Shown in pieces: positions 8,434 to 17,291 of a stretch of DNA of 64,000 nucleotides. A program made the translations under genes and the position numbers. Within the stretch, counting starts at the first letter, position 1, and the number at the start of each line of letters is the position of its first letter. A model generated the notes under the pieces. The model did not search any database and was not told the DNA's origin. It saw only the letters and a program-made list of their open reading frames with translations. This DNA is from Haloarcula hispanica ATCC 33960 (lineage in GTDB: Archaea > Halobacteriota > Halobacteria > Halobacteriales > Haloarculaceae). Where the stretch lies: NCBI RefSeq assembly GCF_000223905.1, contig NC_015948.1, positions 744,001-808,000 of the forward strand, read 5' to 3'.

Positions 8434-9573
8434 ATGGCACAACTCACACTGGACGAGGTAACGAAGACGTTCCAAGACGACGACGGCGAAATCATCGCAG
8501 TTGACGAGGTATCGGTCGACATCGAGGACGGCGAGTTCCTCTGTGTCGTCGGCCCATCGGGCTGTGGGAAATCGACGACCCTGCGGATGATCGCTGGGCT
8601 CGAAGACATTACGCGCGGCGAGATCCGGCTGGACGGCCAGATAATCAACGACCAGCCGCCGGCCCGCCGGAACGTGGCGATGGTGTTCCAGTCCTACGCC
8701 CTGTACCCGCACATGACCGTGCGGGAGAACATGGCGTTCGGGCTGGAGGAATCGACGGACATGCCCGACGACGAGATCAACGAGCGCGTCGAGAAGGCGT
8801 GCAAGGACATGGACATCTTCGAACTCATCGACCGCAAGCCCGGCGAACTCTCCGGCGGCCAGCAACAGCGCGTGGCGCTCGGCCGCGCTATCGTCCGGGA
8901 CCCCGAAGTGTTCCTGATGGACGAGCCGCTGGCGAACCTCGACGCGAAGCTCAAAGCGGAGATGCGGACGGAACTCCAGGAGCTCCAGCAGGATCTCGAC
9001 GTCACCACTGTCTACGTCACCCACGACCAGACGGAGGCGATGACGATGAGCGACCGTATCGCCATTCTCAACGACGGCGTCCTCCAGCAGTGTGCGACGC
9101 CGCTCGAGTGTTACCACGAGCCGAACAACCTCTTCGTCGCCGGCTTCATCGGCGAGCCGTCGATGAACTTCTTCCCGACGACTCTGGAGGGGTCGACGCT
9201 ACGGGGCGAGTGGTTCGAGTACGAACTCAGCGACGAGACGGTCGCCGAAGTCGAGGGGACGACCGACATCACGCTCGGCATCAGACCCGAAGACATCGAG
9301 TTCGTCCAGACTGACACCGGCCCGAACGTGTTCGATTCCACGGTCAACGTCGTCGAGCCACGCGGGAACGAGAACACGGCCCACCTGCAGTTCGACGAGC
9401 CGATGGACGACCAGTTCATCGCGACGGTCGGCGGCATGAAACAGCTCAAGGCCGGACAGCGCGTCAAAGTCCGGTTCCCCGAGAACGCGATTCACCTCTT
9501 CGACACGGCCAGCGGTGAAGCCATCCGGAACCGCACGCTCGACGAGATCGAAACGGTCGAGTCGGTCGTCTGA
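8434..9573 (+). CDS. ABC sugar transporter ATP-binding protein (MsmK/UgpC type)
   Basis: 379 residues. It hydrolyses ATP to drive sugar import with the two permeases just upstream. Walker A GPSGCGKST is at residues 40-48, the Q-loop in VFQSYALYPHMTV, signature LSGGQQQR at 139-146, Walker B VFLMDEP at 159-165, and the H-loop in THDQTEA. A C-terminal TOBE-like domain from about residue 240 (LGIRPEDIEFV) is typical of carbohydrate importers. A strong Shine-Dalgarno site precedes the start, and a T5 tract follows 20 bases after the stop, so it is probably the last gene of the operon. Confidence 0.95.
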   Translation: MAQLTLDEVTKTFQDDDGEIIAVDEVSVDIEDGEFLCVVGPSGCGKSTTLRMIAGLEDITRGEIRLDGQIINDQPPARRNVAMVFQSYALYPHMTVRENMAFGLEESTDMPDDEINERVEKACKDMDIFELIDRKPGELSGGQQQRVALGRAIVRDPEVFLMDEPLANLDAKLKAEMRTELQELQQDLDVTTVYVTHDQTEAMTMSDRIAILNDGVLQQCATPLECYHEPNNLFVAGFIGEPSMNFFPTTLEGSTLRGEWFEYELSDETVAEVEGTTDITLGIRPEDIEFVQTDTGPNVFDSTVNVVEPRGNENTAHLQFDEPMDDQFIATVGGMKQLKAGQRVKVRFPENAIHLFDTASGEAIRNRTLDEIETVESVV

Positions 9574-9593
9574 GCTGAAATCGTCCGCGGTCG

Positions 9594-9598
9594 TTTTT
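9594..9598 (+). terminator. T-tract terminator after sugar ABC operon
   Basis: Five T residues follow the ATPase stop codon by about 20 bases in a GC-rich setting; archaeal termination commonly uses such tracts without a hairpin. The gene on the other side converges, so it may stop transcription from the plus strand. Confidence 0.45.
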
Positions 9599-9631
9599 AG
9601 TGCGCTATTGGTCAGTCGTGGGTTTTCGCTG

Positions 9632-10612
9632 TCACGCCCAGCGGTCTAGCCCCGTCTGGACGACCGACTCGTCGATGCGCTCGAACCCGCGAGCGACCTC
9701 GTCGGCGTCGACCTCCCACTTATCGGTGACGAACGCGCGGGCGGCGTCGACGTCCGGCTCGATGCTGTCCGGAATCTCGTAGTCGTCGGTGACTTCGGGG
9801 TCGAGAAACAGGTTCCGGATGCGGTCGGCGTGGTCGATGTGTTCGTCCCGGGCTTCGAGAACGGCGTAGAGGTCGCCATGCTCGTGGAGTTCCGTAACGG
9901 CGGTCTTGGGACCGATACCGGAGATCCCTTCGTTGAAGTCCGTCCCCATCAGGATGGCGGCGTCGACCAGTTGCTCCCAGGTGAGGTCGTGCTGTTCGAG
10001 TGTCGCCTCGAAGTCCATCAGCTCGGGGTCGCCCTTCGACGTAATCTGGCGGAGCGTCATCGGCGCACCGAACAGGAGCGCGTCATAGTCCTCCGTCCCG
10101 ACGTAGTCCACGTCGCCCCGCCGGGCCATCACCGACGCCTGCCCTTCGCCTTCAGCGGGGGCGTCGACGATAGGCACGTCGAGCAGTTCCAGCAGGTCCC
10201 GCGTCGTGTCGACGATGGTATCGGTCAGCCGCTGCGTGCGGGAGTCAAGCTTGGCGACGCGGGTGCTGTCACCCGCTTCCCGGGCTGCCTCCAGTTCGGA
10301 CTCGTACTTCTCGCGTTGCTCGCGGCGTTTCTCGACCTCGTCGTCTTTGAGGTCCGTGACCGCGCCGTCGAAGACGAACACCGGCGTGAGGTCGTGTTCA
10401 AAGAACTTCGGTAGCCCCTGGATGACGCCGATGAGGTTCGCCACTTCCTCGCCGTCACTGGTGGTGTACTTCGACTCGCTGGTGAACTTCACCGTCGTCG
10501 TCAGATAGCGATAGAGCCAGTTGTGGGCGTCTACGGCGACGACGCTCCCGCCGAGGTCGCCGAACGACACGTCCGACAGCGCCGCGAGCGACCGTAAATC
10601 AGCGTTTCCCAT
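9632..10612 (-). CDS. fen: Flap endonuclease 1
   Basis: 326 residues. It cleaves 5' flaps during Okazaki fragment maturation and base excision repair. Metal ligands fall in family positions: Asp28 (VAVDAHN), Asp82 (VFDG), Glu154 and Glu156 (AEGEGQA), Asp175 and Asp177 (TEDYDAL), and the later GTDFN. The helix-hairpin-helix motif [10 protein letters not shown] follows. The C-terminus QTGLDRWA is a PCNA-binding box of the QxxLxxW kind, so recruitment to the sliding clamp is expected. Length fits archaeal FEN-1. It stands alone, converging with the sugar ABC operon. Confidence 0.97.
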   Translation of the reverse strand: MGNADLRSLAALSDVSFGDLGGSVVAVDAHNWLYRYLTTTVKFTSESKYTTSDGEEVANLIGVIQGLPKFFEHDLTPVFVFDGAVTDLKDDEVEKRREQREKYESELEAAREAGDSTRVAKLDSRTQRLTDTIVDTTRDLLELLDVPIVDAPAEGEGQASVMARRGDVDYVGTEDYDALLFGAPMTLRQITSKGDPELMDFEATLEQHDLTWEQLVDAAILMGTDFNEGISGIGPKTAVTELHEHGDLYAVLEARDEHIDHADRIRNLFLDPEVTDDYEIPDSIEPDVDAARAFVTDKWEVDADEVARGFERIDESVVQTGLDRWA

Positions 10613-10692
10613 TGGCAGGCCTTTGGCCGACAGCCGCTTGAATCTCTCGGAGATGGGACGACTCTACAGGCCAGTCGACTCGATCGGGCCGA

Positions 10693-11250
10693 TCAGCCTG
10701 ATGTGGTTGTCCGTCCGGACGGCGGTTCGGCCCAGTCGTCGAGGACCGACGGCGGGTCGGCGTCGGCCTTCGCCGCGAGAAACGACTCTTCCTCTGGCGA
10801 GAGATCGCGCTCCCGAAACAGGTCCAGACCGGCCTGATACCGTTCGGTACTGCGGTCGCCCGGCCAGACGAGGTCGAGTTCGGCCATCCCCGACTCCGCG
10901 CCGCTGAAGCAAAACCCGGCCCGGTAGGCGGCCTGGTAGGAAAACGGATTGTTGACACCGATGGACACGCGCTCGAAGCCCCGCTCCGTAGCGCGGTCCC
11001 GAACGAACCGGAGGAGGCGGGCACCGAGCCGGTCGCCCTGCCGGTCCTGCCGAACGGTGATATACCGGACACAGAGCGTGTCGGGGTCGGTCCGGTCGGC
11101 GTCGAACGCGGCCGCGGCCACCACGCCATCGTCCCCGACGACGGCCTTCCCGGTCGAGGTCATCACGAACTTGCCCGCGTACGCGAACTGCTCGTGATCT
11201 AGCCGGAGCCGGTGGCCGTCCTCGGGCCAGCCGAGCAGCGTGAACTCCAT
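10693..11250 (-). CDS. GNAT family N-acetyltransferase
   Basis: 185 residues. The central part fits a GNAT fold: LCVRYITVRQDRQGDRLGARLL contains the acetyl-CoA loop (RQGDRLG), followed by FERVSIGVNNPFSYQAAYRAGF. The C-terminal 50 residues are acidic, with an SPEEESFLA segment that is not part of the standard domain. The substrate is unknown. It lies 80 bases from the fen start on the same strand and could be transcribed ahead of fen. Confidence 0.85.
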   Translation of the reverse strand: MEFTLLGWPEDGHRLRLDHEQFAYAGKFVMTSTGKAVVGDDGVVAAAAFDADRTDPDTLCVRYITVRQDRQGDRLGARLLRFVRDRATERGFERVSIGVNNPFSYQAAYRAGFCFSGAESGMAELDLVWPGDRSTERYQAGLDLFRERDLSPEEESFLAAKADADPPSVLDDWAEPPSGRTTTSG

Positions 11251-11360
11251 ACACCGACACTGGGGCCGCCCACTGTAATCAGTGCTGGTCCCTGTTCTAA
11301 GGCACCAACCGCCGTCGTCGAATCCGGGAGAGCGAAGTGGCCGGAGCCGGAACTACCTGT

Positions 11361-11774
11361 ATGAGCGTCTCGACGGTGGGGAACGGTCGTATCGAACTGT
11401 CCGCCCGGACGGCGCTGGTGGCCGTCGGCGACCTGCTGGCGATTGCCCTGTTCGTCGGTATCGGTGAGCTGACCCACGGCATCAATCCGATACTGAGCCC
11501 GGCTCGATTCGCTGGGACGCTGACGCCATTTTACGTCGGCTGGCTCCTCGTCGCCGGACTCGGGGGGCTGTACACCGCCGCGGCGACCGGAACGGTGCGG
11601 GCGGCTCTCGGCCGCACTATCGTGGGGTGGGTACTGGCAGTCGGTATCGCGCAGGGGCTCCGTTCGACGTCGATGTTCCCCGGCAATGCGGCAGTGACGT
11701 TCGCGCTCGTCTCCGTGCTCGTCGGTGGCACACTGTTGCTGTGCTGGCGCGGTGCGATTGCAGTCGCAAAATAA
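11361..11774 (+). CDS. DUF3054-like membrane protein
   Basis: 137 residues with four probable membrane helices (near residues 15-35, 50-72, 82-102 and 108-130). The segment ARTALVAVGDLLAIALFVGIGELTHG resembles DUF3054 proteins, which are of unknown function. The ATG giving MSVSTVGNGR was preferred to an in-frame start eight codons upstream. It is followed by a converging small acidic gene. Confidence 0.78.
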   Translation: MSVSTVGNGRIELSARTALVAVGDLLAIALFVGIGELTHGINPILSPARFAGTLTPFYVGWLLVAGLGGLYTAAATGTVRAALGRTIVGWVLAVGIAQGLRSTSMFPGNAAVTFALVSVLVGGTLLLCWRGAIAVAK

Positions 11775-11809
11775 GCGGCCTGTAACAGAGCTGCGGTGTC
11801 GCTGACGGA

Positions 11810-11977
11810 CTATCGCAGGTCGGCGACTTCGAGCGATTCTGTCGACTGAATCCATGCCTGGTGGTTCTCCCGGTCGTAGATTACGAACTCTTCGTCGCCG
11901 ATATTCAGTTCTGCGTATCGTCGTTCTTGCTCGTCGGTCGCGGCGTCTGTCGTGTTGTCCGTTGCGTTCGTGCTCAT
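11810..11977 (-). CDS. Small acidic haloarchaeal protein (DUF7331-like)
   Basis: 55 residues. A Thr/Asp-rich leader is followed by YAELNIGDEEFVIYDRENHQ and AWIQS, the compact pattern of a small haloarchaeal family I recall as DUF7331. The ATG giving MSTNATDN was chosen; an in-frame ATG 14 codons earlier encodes a basic leader (MNRRKTERRF) that does not fit. The function is unknown, and the family number is from memory. Confidence 0.6.
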   Translation of the reverse strand: MSTNATDNTTDAATDEQERRYAELNIGDEEFVIYDRENHQAWIQSTESLEVADLR

Positions 11978-12455
11978 TGTCTCGTTTGGGAATCGGCGTT
12001 CCGTTTTTCTCCGATTCAACGTATCTTGGCGTACCTAATAAGCACATGGACCCAGTTATCATCGGAGAAAATAGGGGGCATTACCACACCATGAATCACC
12101 TAATCCAGTTCTCAAATTCTGAAAACAGGTGAGTCGGTGGGCTCTATCCCGAGAAACAGATAACCGTCACAGCAGACATCGCATCCCGGCCGGCAAACAC
12201 CGCATTCCAGCTTTGGGGTGAAATATCATATCCTGCGTACGGCTGCGGGCCAGCAACAACAGGTCGTCCCCGCCCTTATATTGTGAACCGTCCACAAGAA
12301 TAGGCATATATTAATCTTTCCCCAAAATCCAACTCATAACTTATGAGTTTGTTACTCAGCGGGTACTGAATAAATTCTCAGGGGCCATTGAGTGTATTAT
12401 CCCGTATTTTAGGGAAACATTCATATACTCCGCTATCGTAGATTGATTCATACTT
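11978..12455. other. 478-base AT-rich intergenic region with palindrome
   Basis: It is unusually AT-rich for this chromosome, with short frames only. It includes the promoter of the small acidic gene, a perfect 9+1+9 palindrome at 12331-12349, a TATA-like CATATATTAA at 12305-12314 and a second TATA-like box about 30 bases before the gene at 12456. No tRNA or recognisable RNA family was seen. A small non-coding transcript starting near the palindrome is possible. Confidence 0.55.
12305..12349. promoter_or_regulatory. TATA-like box and 19-base palindrome
   Basis: CATATATTAA (12305-12314) lies about 25 bases before AACTCATAA-C-TTATGAGTT (12331-12349), a perfect 9-base inverted repeat with one central base. 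Transcription from this TATA box would begin inside the palindrome, an operator-like arrangement. The role is inferred. Confidence 0.5.
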
Positions 12456-12689
12456 ATGACGGGATATTACGACATCATTCTTGGACTCATTCCGCTCGCC
12501 ATGGCCGGCATCACCGCCTCTCTGTTCGTTGTCGGCTTCGAACTGACGACGGCGATTCCGCTGGCCTCTGTCGTAACAGTCGGCCTCATCGGCCACGCGA
12601 TGTTCGTCCGTGCCCCCGTCGACCCGGTTCCAAACGACACGTCGACCCAACAGAGCCCGCAGTCGGACCCGCTACAGACTGCGGACTAG
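12456..12689 (+). CDS. Small membrane protein, haloarchaeal
   Basis: 77 residues. Two hydrophobic helices (about 6-28 and 31-52) are followed by a polar 25-residue tail rich in Pro, Gln, Ser and Asp. I recognise it only as the type of short conserved membrane protein common in haloarchaea, with no known role. A TATA-like ATATAC box lies about 30 bases upstream. The following gene has its own promoter. Confidence 0.7.
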   Translation: MTGYYDIILGLIPLAMAGITASLFVVGFELTTAIPLASVVTVGLIGHAMFVRAPVDPVPNDTSTQQSPQSDPLQTAD

Positions 12690-12766
12690 GCGCTTTCCTG
12701 TCCGTCTACTCTCCCGTTTTCGATAGATATCCGTAACCGGTCGTACAGATTGGCACCGCCGGGCAG

Positions 12767-12772
12767 TATAAG
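12767..12772 (+). promoter_or_regulatory. TATA box of the cyclodeaminase-like gene
   Basis: TATAAG lies 25-30 bases before the ATG at 12797, consistent with a leaderless transcript. Confidence 0.5.
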
Positions 12773-12796
12773 AGTCGGTCGCCCAAACGACGGAGT

Positions 12797-13804
12797 ATGA
12801 CGACAGATGCGACAGCGCTGTTCCTGCAGAGCGACGAAGTAGCTGACCTCGCTGAACCCACCGAGTACGTCGACGCCGTCAGAGAGGGGTATCGCCAGCG
12901 TGGCGAAGGTGCCCCGGCGACTCCCAGAACAACGCTGTTCTCGGACGAGCCCGCGGGAATGTTGACGGGCTATCTCGCGATTCTCCCCGACACCGGTGCG
13001 ATGGGCGGGTACACCTACGCAGCCGGTTTCAGCGGGCAAGATGCACACTTCACGCTCCCGATTTTCGACGCCGACAGCGGTGACCCGCTTGCTGTCCTCG
13101 ACGGTGCGAGCATGAACCCCCACAAGACTGGCGCGGCCGGGGCGGTCGGTGTCGACGCACTGGCCCGTCGGGACGCCAGCGACCTCGCAGTCATCGGCAG
13201 TGGCGCACAGGCTCGCGGCCAGGTCCGTGCGACGGCGACAGTCCGAGATTTCGACCGCATCGAGGTGTACTCCCCGACGGCCAGTAGCCGCGAGTCCTTC
13301 GCCGCGGAGATGAACGACGCGCTGGACCCGACAGTGGCTGCTGTCGCGTCCCCGGCCGCAGCAATCGAGGGGGCCGATGTCGTTATCACGGCGACCAGCG
13401 CGAGCGAACCGGTGTTCGACGGCGATCTACTCGAGCCGGGAACTCACGTAACCGCGATGGGCCAGTACCACCCCGAGAAGAACGAACTGGACGCGACGAC
13501 GATCGAACGCGCCACGTACGTTCCGGACTTGCGCGAGCGGGTGACACAGGACGCCGGGTCGTTCATTAACGCCCTCGATGCGGGCGTCATTGACGAGGAC
13601 CACGTCCACGCCGAGCTAGGTGATATCGTCGCCGGCAACGCGCCCGGGCGGCAGTCACCCGAGGAGATTACAGTCTTCGACTCCGGCGGCACAGCCATCG
13701 AAACCGTCGCCGCGGGCCACATGCTGTACGAGCGGGCGAAGGCAGAAGGCCGGGGTGAGGAGATCGATTTCGCGCCCGCGAGCAAGGCCCTGACCGGACG
13801 GTAG
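12797..13804 (+). CDS. Ornithine cyclodeaminase / alanine dehydrogenase family protein
   Basis: 335 residues of the mu-crystallin superfamily, NAD(P)-dependent enzymes acting on amino acids or imino acids. GYTYAAGFSG and the MNPHKTGAAGAVGVDALAR segment form the substrate side, and the Rossmann motif is LAVIGSGAQARGQ near residues 130-142. Members include ornithine cyclodeaminase, archaeal alanine dehydrogenase and ketimine reductases; the motifs do not decide which. Length is normal. It is monocistronic and converges with the presenilin-type protease gene. Confidence 0.9.
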   Translation: MTTDATALFLQSDEVADLAEPTEYVDAVREGYRQRGEGAPATPRTTLFSDEPAGMLTGYLAILPDTGAMGGYTYAAGFSGQDAHFTLPIFDADSGDPLAVLDGASMNPHKTGAAGAVGVDALARRDASDLAVIGSGAQARGQVRATATVRDFDRIEVYSPTASSRESFAAEMNDALDPTVAAVASPAAAIEGADVVITATSASEPVFDGDLLEPGTHVTAMGQYHPEKNELDATTIERATYVPDLRERVTQDAGSFINALDAGVIDEDHVHAELGDIVAGNAPGRQSPEEITVFDSGGTAIETVAAGHMLYERAKAEGRGEEIDFAPASKALTGR

Positions 13805-13818
13805 CGGCTGCAGGAGAA

Positions 13819-14931
13819 TTAGAGGTACGGGCCGAGACCGAGGGCGTCTATCAGACTAATACCGGCGGCGAGTGCGCCGACGATGTAGCCGGCGATGGTT
13901 CCACCGTTCAAGAGCGGGAGTCCTGCGTGTGCGCGCCCCTTCAGCACCATCCACAGCAGTATCGCCAGGCCGACGTAGGACCCGAGCATCGCGGTCAGCG
14001 CCGGCAACGGGACGCCGAACACTGACAGTACGTCCGACGAGGCGAAAAAGGCGGCGCTGGCGACGAGTATCGACGGGATGATGGCGTCACCGAGACCGAT
14101 AAACAGCGCGTCGCGCTCTAGCGGGTCGGCGTGAACGTCAGCAGTTCCGTCTGCTTTGCCAGTCTCTGTCGCGTCGTCGGGACGCTCCGCCGGCTGGCTC
14201 CCATCCGCAACCGCCGGACCGTCCGCGTCGGCTCCGTGTTCTGTGGTCGCCGGCTCCTCGGCCGCGTCGTCCGCCGCCGTTGCGTCGTCGTCAGTCTCGT
14301 CTTCTGCTACCGAATCCGCCGCCGTTGCGTCGAGATAGGAGTACGACAGCGTCATCGGGATCACGAGGACGACGGGGACCTTGAGGTCCATGACGCCCGA
14401 GGCCAGCGTGAGCATGTGCTCAGTCCCGTAGACGCTGATCGCATCGTACACGGCGAGTACAGTCAGCAGGACGAGCGCTGGCAACACCCCGAAACTGATG
14501 CCAAACAGGCCGGCTGCGGCAGCACCCATCACCGCACCGGCGGCGTCGATGACGTACCACTCGGGATAGACCAGCAGTGCCGTCCCCAGGCCCAGCGCCA
14601 ACAGGACGGCAACGACGTTGAGGCCGGCGTACGTGAGCACCGGCGGGACCAGCACCTGAAACACGTACAGGGAGAGCCAGGCCGACGAGAAGACGATGAG
14701 CCCGCGAATGAGCTGGTCAACGTCGTAGCGGAAGGCAAGCAACATAACTGCCGTTGCGACCAGAATCGCCCCGACGTACATGAGGCTGTTCGTGGGGTCA
14801 GACGGGTCTTCGACGGCCTGGTACCCAGCCGATTCGAAGGGCTGGACCAGCGCCAGCGCGCCGAGTTGGACGAACAGGAAGATACCAGCGATAAGGCCAC
14901 AACCGCCGAGGATTCGCCACCGTCGCTCCAT
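13819..14931 (-). CDS. Presenilin family intramembrane aspartyl protease
   Basis: 370 residues, about nine membrane helices. It should cleave substrates within the membrane. The catalytic pair is Asp163 in YD (AVYDAISVYG) and Asp282 in GLGD (FIGLGDAIIP), and the PAL motif is at residues 310-312 (PLPAL). This matches the PSH group of archaeal presenilin/signal-peptide-peptidase homologs. Residues 201-273, between the two catalytic helices, form an acidic Ala/Asp/Glu-rich loop that is probably disordered and is longer than in compact archaeal homologs. The ATG giving MERRWRILGG was chosen over a GTG two codons upstream. Confidence 0.92.
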   Translation of the reverse strand: MERRWRILGGCGLIAGIFLFVQLGALALVQPFESAGYQAVEDPSDPTNSLMYVGAILVATAVMLLAFRYDVDQLIRGLIVFSSAWLSLYVFQVLVPPVLTYAGLNVVAVLLALGLGTALLVYPEWYVIDAAGAVMGAAAAGLFGISFGVLPALVLLTVLAVYDAISVYGTEHMLTLASGVMDLKVPVVLVIPMTLSYSYLDATAADSVAEDETDDDATAADDAAEEPATTEHGADADGPAVADGSQPAERPDDATETGKADGTADVHADPLERDALFIGLGDAIIPSILVASAAFFASSDVLSVFGVPLPALTAMLGSYVGLAILLWMVLKGRAHAGLPLLNGGTIAGYIVGALAAGISLIDALGLGPYL

Positions 14932-15006
14932 GCACACACGTCCTGCAGGAACCGGTTTGAGCGTTACGAAGCAGATGTTGACAGACGTCGGCGGTTCGGA
15001 GGGCTC

Positions 15007-15234
15007 TTACCGCGCGTACAGGACTGTGCCGACCAGCGCTGGGAGATGCACGCTGTCGTTCGGCGAGACAGCGAGATACGGGCGCTCGACCGGACCGAAC
15101 ACGTCGACGACGGAGCCAACCGTCTGGAGTTCTTCGTCGACCACGTCGGTTCCCACGGACGCGTACTCGTCGTCGGGTGCCCGGACGACGGCCAGTCCCT
15201 GTGCGACCCGCGAGACAGTGCCGATGCGTTTCAT
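15007..15234 (-). CDS. gar1: H/ACA RNA-protein component Gar1
   Basis: 75 residues. Gar1 is the small beta-barrel subunit of the H/ACA pseudouridylation particle (Cbf5, Nop10, L7Ae, Gar1). The pattern [20 protein letters not shown], then [18 protein letters not shown] with the barrel-closing G-P-V segment, is characteristic. Its start overlaps the srp19 stop by four bases, an archaeal pairing seen in other haloarchaea. A few C-terminal residues replace the Gly/Arg tail of eukaryotic Gar1. Confidence 0.88.
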   Translation of the reverse strand: MKRIGTVSRVAQGLAVVRAPDDEYASVGTDVVDEELQTVGSVVDVFGPVERPYLAVSPNDSVHLPALVGTVLYAR

Positions 15235-15509
15235 TCACGTAGCGCCTGCATGTAGGCCGCCACAGCCCCGAGCAGGTCGCTTTTCGTCGCGTCGTCCGCG
15301 TCCTTGACGACGACTCGCCCGCGGCCTTCGTACTCGCGTGGATACGTCTTGTCCCGCTCGATGACCGCGTCGTAACCGACCTGCTGGACGGCTTTAGCGA
15401 TCTCGTCGACAGTCGGGTCCTCGACGGCCAGATCCAGTGACACGCGACGCCCGTCGCTGCGCGAACGGTTGGCGTCGAGTGCCGCCGGCCAGATAACGTT
15501 CTCGACCAT
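15231..15509 (-). CDS. srp19: Signal recognition particle 19 kDa protein
   Basis: 92 residues. SRP19 binds the tips of SRP RNA helices 6 and 8 and helps SRP54 assemble. The sequence [19 protein letters not shown] is the family hallmark, followed by [31 protein letters not shown]. The start MVENVIWP fits family length; 30 upstream in-frame codons were rejected. It overlaps gar1 by four bases and lies head to head with the CAP-domain gene. Confidence 0.95.
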   Translation of the reverse strand: MVENVIWPAALDANRSRSDGRRVSLDLAVEDPTVDEIAKAVQQVGYDAVIERDKTYPREYEGRGRVVVKDADDATKSDLLGAVAAYMQALRE

Positions 15510-15631
15510 ACCGGCAGTGGCCGCCCGTGGCATATATGGGTTATCGTCACCGGCGACAGTAGACGAAATGAAAATCAGATGAAGTATATGAAGAATCAAG
15601 CTTACATACCTCTGTAATCTATCCGTCGTAT

Positions 15632-16402
15632 ATGGTAAAGAAAGGGTTACTCGCTATCGCCGCCGTGGTGCTCCTCGTGGTCTTGGGGACGGGAGTGCTT
15701 GTCGGAGCACAGTTTGCGGGCGGGACAGCGGATACGACGACACAGACAACTGACTCACAGAGCGACGACGGTAGCGGTGGCTCAACGACGACGGCGACGG
15801 CGGGCAATAGTACTACGCCAACACCGACGCCAGGAGCAAACGGGACGGCGACACCGGCCGAGACTGCGACCCCGAAACAGGAGTCGATCCCGGCACGGAA
15901 GTTCAATGAACAGAACGTCTCCGACTACGTCCGGCAGTTCCTCAACGAGGAACGCAAGGCTGCAGGTGTCCCAGCGTTCGAGTCGGGACTCCGGACTGAA
16001 GAGGATCTGAACGAGATGGCAAAGGGCCACAGCGAGCAGATGGCCGTCGAAGGGCAGGCGATCCACAAGATCGACGGTGTCTCCAGCAAAGACCGATACG
16101 AAAACACCGGGCTCTATGACCGGTGTACGTTCGACTCTGCGGAGGGTGAGTACATAGAGCAACCGGACCGAAACCGGTTCGAGGCGGTTGAGCAGACAGT
16201 CGCCGGACAAACGTACGAAGAGGACGGCAAAGAGCGGTTCCACGCCACCGACAAGGAAGTCGCCAGAAAGATCGTCGACGACTGGATGGCGTGGCCGGAC
16301 TACCGCGAACGGCTCACGCTCCGCAACGCTAATCTCGTCGGCATCGGCGTGGAGATAACCGATACCGGCAACGTGTACGCGACTGCCAACATCTGCGGAT
16401 AG
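15632..16402 (+). CDS. Membrane-anchored CAP/SCP-domain protein
   Basis: 256 residues. An N-terminal helix (about residues 5-30) should anchor the protein outside the cell, followed by a Thr/Ser/Pro/Gly linker to about residue 85 and a CAP (SCP/PR-1) domain from about 95 to 256. Characteristic pieces are [15 protein letters not shown], the helix with AKGHSEQMA, and the C-terminal [26 protein letters not shown] proteins are extracellular with varied or unknown activities. The ATG at 15632 is followed directly by a Lys-Lys start typical of signal anchors. Confidence 0.85.
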   Translation: MVKKGLLAIAAVVLLVVLGTGVLVGAQFAGGTADTTTQTTDSQSDDGSGGSTTTATAGNSTTPTPTPGANGTATPAETATPKQESIPARKFNEQNVSDYVRQFLNEERKAAGVPAFESGLRTEEDLNEMAKGHSEQMAVEGQAIHKIDGVSSKDRYENTGLYDRCTFDSAEGEYIEQPDRNRFEAVEQTVAGQTYEEDGKERFHATDKEVARKIVDDWMAWPDYRERLTLRNANLVGIGVEITDTGNVYATANICG

Positions 16403-16690
16403 CGGTCGGACTGGACGACCGACGCGGCAATTGTTCTGACCACCGGGCTGCTCGTGAGTGCTGTCTTGCTGCCACCGTCCTCTCTCTGTTCAGATTCTAC
16501 GCTTTTCGTCCAAATGCAAGCAGCGCCGTCGCTGTCTCGTTGTTCTCTGTGGTCGGGGAATCGCTGGTGGCAGTACTCAATCCGTCTATAGCGTTCCCCG
16601 GCATGCTGCTGCCCCTCATAGCGTGGCTAAACCAGTGGCTGTTCTCCTGCCCCTCACAAGACCCTTACACAACCGGTCTCACCAGCTATC
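16403..16690. other. Intergenic region with an open hydrophobic frame
   Basis: The frame beginning at 16405 stays open through the gap to 16752 and encodes hydrophobic stretches (for example around FPGMLLPLIAWLNQWLF), but has no good start and no family resemblance, and it overlaps the next gene. It may be a decayed membrane-protein fragment or chance. The last 30 bases hold a TTACAC-like box ahead of the lipoprotein gene at 16691. Confidence 0.4.
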
Positions 16691-17149
16691 ATGCATCGCC
16701 GACAGTTCCTCTCAATCTCAGCACTTTCCAGCTCTCTCTCCGGTTGTGTTGAGTGGAATTTTGACGGTACTACCGAAAACAACTCTTCAGCACCGAAGGC
16801 GACAGAAACGCCGAACGACACTGCCACTGAAACCGGGACGCCGCCTTCCGATGTATCGACACCGGAATGTTGGCCATCGATGTGTGCCGGATCGAAACTC
16901 GTGGCAGTCCAAGTCGCAGGTGATTTTTCGGGCGACGTTGTGCTAACTGCCACCTGTCAGAACAAGGAGTTTTCAGTTCAACCAGGCGAATCAGCCCGAA
17001 TCAACCGCGAGGCGGACGCTGAGGTCTGTGGAATCAGATTATATATCGACGGCAAGCACGCATTCAGTGATAGGGTTAGCAGCCACCAAAGCCTGAACCT
17101 GACCGTTGATTCGAGTGGCGAAGTGACTGAAAGATGGGTCGTTCAGTAA
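16691..17149 (+). CDS. Predicted Tat-exported lipoprotein, unknown function
   Basis: 152 residues. The N-terminus MHRRQFLSISALSS has a twin-arginine pair and leads into a lipobox LSGC, so Cys19 is probably lipidated after Tat export, as is common in haloarchaea. A Thr/Asn/Glu-rich linker follows to about residue 55, then a beta-rich domain with three further Cys (in PECWPSMC and EVCGIRL). The GC content is lower than in its neighbours. No family was recognised. Confidence 0.75.
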   Translation: MHRRQFLSISALSSSLSGCVEWNFDGTTENNSSAPKATETPNDTATETGTPPSDVSTPECWPSMCAGSKLVAVQVAGDFSGDVVLTATCQNKEFSVQPGESARINREADAEVCGIRLYIDGKHAFSDRVSSHQSLNLTVDSSGEVTERWVVQ

Positions 17150-17291
17150 CGGACTGACAGGCCGCTTCAGCGCGGTACTTCAATCTGATCGTGACTCCCA
17201 TTCACCCTGCCGGAAATTCGTGATCTGCTGGCTGAGAATAATCTTCCGTAACCCGGCAGTTCTCGAAGGGAAAAGACGCCCAGTTACCGCG

